This document shows, piece after piece, positions 22,044 to 22,788 of a DNA stretch of 22,788 nucleotides. Origin of the DNA: Candidatus Aminicenantota bacterium (GTDB lineage: Bacteria > Acidobacteriota > Aminicenantia > Aminicenantales > Aminicenantaceae). Both the position numbers and the translations under genes were made by a program. The notes beneath the pieces were generated by a model. It did no database searches, was not told where the DNA came from, and was given only the letters and a program-made list of their open reading frames with translations. Position 1 is the stretch's first letter. Each line of letters begins with the position of its first letter. The DNA is taken from assembly GCA_030614645.1 (NCBI GenBank), contig JAUWTR010000001.1, forward strand, positions 1-22,788, given 5' to 3'.

Positions 22044-22175
22044 GTGTACGAGCAGAATGATCAATCAGAGAAGGCGATTGAACAACACGAAAAATTTCTA
22101 GAGCTGTGAAAGGATGCCGATCCGGGGATAGTTGAAGTGGAGGATGCGAGGATGAGGCAGACTGGACGGTTGTAA
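22044..22175 (+). pseudogene. Remnant of the C-terminus of a TPR-repeat protein
   Basis: The frame from 22044 reads VYEQNDQSEKAIEQHEKFLE, then Leu, a TGA stop at 22107-22109, KDADPGIVEVEDARMRQTGR, Leu and TAA. This resembles the last tetratricopeptide repeat and tail of TPR proteins ending in YEKFLELWKDADPxxxEVEDA. The TGA stands exactly where that pattern has Trp (TGG to TGA). The sequence upstream loses frame within a few codons. TGA is a normal stop elsewhere in the window, so this is a disabled fragment. Confidence 0.5.
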
Positions 22176-22189
22176 TATAAGATTATTTA

Positions 22190-22222
22190 TTGACAATTCT
22201 TTACTTTACTGAATATTATAAT
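22190..22222 (+). promoter_or_regulatory. Putative promoter of the lipoprotein gene
   Basis: TTGACA (22190-22195) is followed after 18 bases by TATTAT (22214-22219), or after 21 bases by a consensus TATAAT (22217-22222). The start point would lie just before the GGGAGGAAGG ribosome site. Confidence 0.55.
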
Positions 22223-22239
22223 AGAATAGGGAGGAAGGT

Positions 22240-22614
22240 ATGAAAAAAATAATGCTATTTTCGATTATGCTATATGTTATCTTTTATTCTGGATGTAGAA
22301 TGCCCTATGTTTACCAGAAGTGGGATGTGGCAGATATACCTAAGTTAGAAGACATAAGGATTATTGAGGTATTTGAAAATGGTAATGCACTTGTTACACC
22401 CGGCTATATAAGGGATTTTTACGAGCTATGCCTGGAAAGTCAAACACCAGTTGATATGTCGATCGAGCAGTATTGTAAGGAAAAAACACAAGGCTACCTA
22501 CTCACTCAGTATAAGCATTATAGTGAGTATGGTAATAACTTCCTTGTTCGCAGGGAGATGATTACTGAGTATAACATGATGAAAGGAGAGGTTAACAAAG
22601 AAAGAAAATATTGA
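22240..22614 (+). CDS. Putative small lipoprotein, unknown function
   Basis: A 124-aa protein. The N-terminus is a short basic-hydrophobic signal (MKKIMLFSIMLYVIFYSGC) ending in Cys19. The lipobox FYSGC is imperfect, but the SGC is compatible with lipidation by Lgt and cleavage by LspA. The mature part is acidic and mixed, with no domain I recognise. It has two further cysteines (in ELCLES and QYCKEK) and a charged C-terminus. GGGAGGAAGG precedes the ATG, and a TTGACA promoter is close upstream, so it looks like an intact, independently expressed gene in a decayed neighbourhood. A 47-codon interrupted frame follows 12 bases after the stop. Confidence 0.65.
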   Translation: MKKIMLFSIMLYVIFYSGCRMPYVYQKWDVADIPKLEDIRIIEVFENGNALVTPGYIRDFYELCLESQTPVDMSIEQYCKEKTQGYLLTQYKHYSEYGNNFLVRREMITEYNMMKGEVNKERKY

Positions 22615-22626
22615 GGAGATATATTC

Positions 22627-22770
22627 ATGAAGATTTCGGAGGAGGAATAACAGTTTGATTTCTGGGGAAAGAACCCAGCAATTTTTGTTGAGAAAGCAAA
22701 AATGATAGAGGAAGAAAAAGAGATTCAGAACAAAATCAGAGAATGGAAGTTGCGACATGATAATGTGTAA
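22627..22770 (+). pseudogene. Small reading frame interrupted by an in-frame TAA
   Basis: From the ATG at 22627 the frame reads MKISEEE, TAA (22648-22650), then QFDFWGKNPAIFVEKAKMIE and a Lys/Glu-rich helix ending in RHDNV and TAA 22768-22770. The part after the internal stop is protein-like and in the same frame as the ATG, so one nonsense change could have broken a 47-codon gene. GGAG lies about 10 bases upstream. It starts 12 bases after the putative lipoprotein gene, like a second operon member. I do not recognise the product. Confidence 0.4.
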
Positions 22771-22788
22771 AAGAAAGGGAAATCCGGA

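Noticed and set aside
22044..22175. Alternative genetic code with TGA as Trp
   Set aside because: The lipoylation gene ends in TGA at 1439-1441, and several other genes in the window also stop at TGA (for example 3700-3702 on the minus strand), so TGA is a functional stop.
21499..22788. Genomic island inserted at tRNA-Leu
   Set aside because: The stretch contains decayed genes, but no repeat of the tRNA 3' end and no integrase or transposase frame; the window ends too soon to judge.

Overview
The window comes from an AT-rich, diderm (LPS-bearing) bacterium that I cannot place to species. The evidence for a Gram-negative envelope is a heptose-LPS block (hldE-type kinase and adenylyltransferase encoded as two genes, plus a GT9 heptosyltransferase), ECF sigma/anti-sigma pairs and an HtrA-like periplasmic protein. 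Several traits fit an uncultured lineage of the Omnitrophota/Aerophobota/Aminicenantota kind, but that is a guess: archaeal-type HMG-CoA synthase genes, REP-like palindromes and a TPR remnant with a C-terminus I associate with candidate phyla. TGA is used as a normal stop, for example at 1439-1441.

Layout. 1-652: palindrome, tRNA-Gly(CCC) with a promoter, and a ~190-bp structured element bounded by a 19-bp inverted repeat. 653-2376 (+): a LipM/LplA-family lipoylation enzyme and an unrecognised 294-aa protein. 2399-5491 (-): a five-gene envelope-stress operon (ECF sigma, zinc-finger anti-sigma, two LiaI/LiaF-type membrane proteins, DUF4097 surface protein) with a housekeeping-like promoter and an ECF-like promoter in tandem. 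5816-13064 (+): a seven-gene acyl-CoA cluster. 13073-13128: a near-perfect 27-bp hairpin. 13220-15831 (+): a second ECF sigma, membrane anti-sigma and double-PDZ HtrA-like protein, closed by a rho-independent terminator. 15868-21395 (-): trmH, an isoprenylcysteine methyltransferase-like membrane protein, heptosyltransferase, rfaE2, rfaE1, an rlmD-like rRNA methyltransferase and a HAD hydrolase. 21499-22788: tRNA-Leu(CAA), then decayed gene pieces and a putative lipoprotein.

How the genes work together. The central cluster joins two modules. The first is archaeal-type HMG-CoA synthase, acetoacetyl-CoA thiolase and a DUF35 Zn-ribbon/OB protein, in the order known for the channelling complex of archaea. 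The second is a methylcrotonyl-CoA-carboxylase-type carboxyltransferase, a LiuC-type methylglutaconyl-CoA hydratase, a biotin carboxylase and a separate biotin carrier. Together they would connect acetyl-CoA and 3-methylcrotonyl-CoA through acetoacetyl-CoA, HMG-CoA and 3-methylglutaconyl-CoA. No HMG-CoA lyase and no HMG-CoA reductase is in the window, so the direction (leucine/isovalerate breakdown, or branched acyl-CoA synthesis from acetyl-CoA) is open.

Points most worth a second look: this hybrid pathway; an A9-tract frame change that cuts the carboxyltransferase off from its normal N-terminus and ribosome binding site; an HtrA-like protein lacking two of three catalytic residues; matching ECF promoter signatures in front of both sigma genes; and the structured repeat near the left edge.
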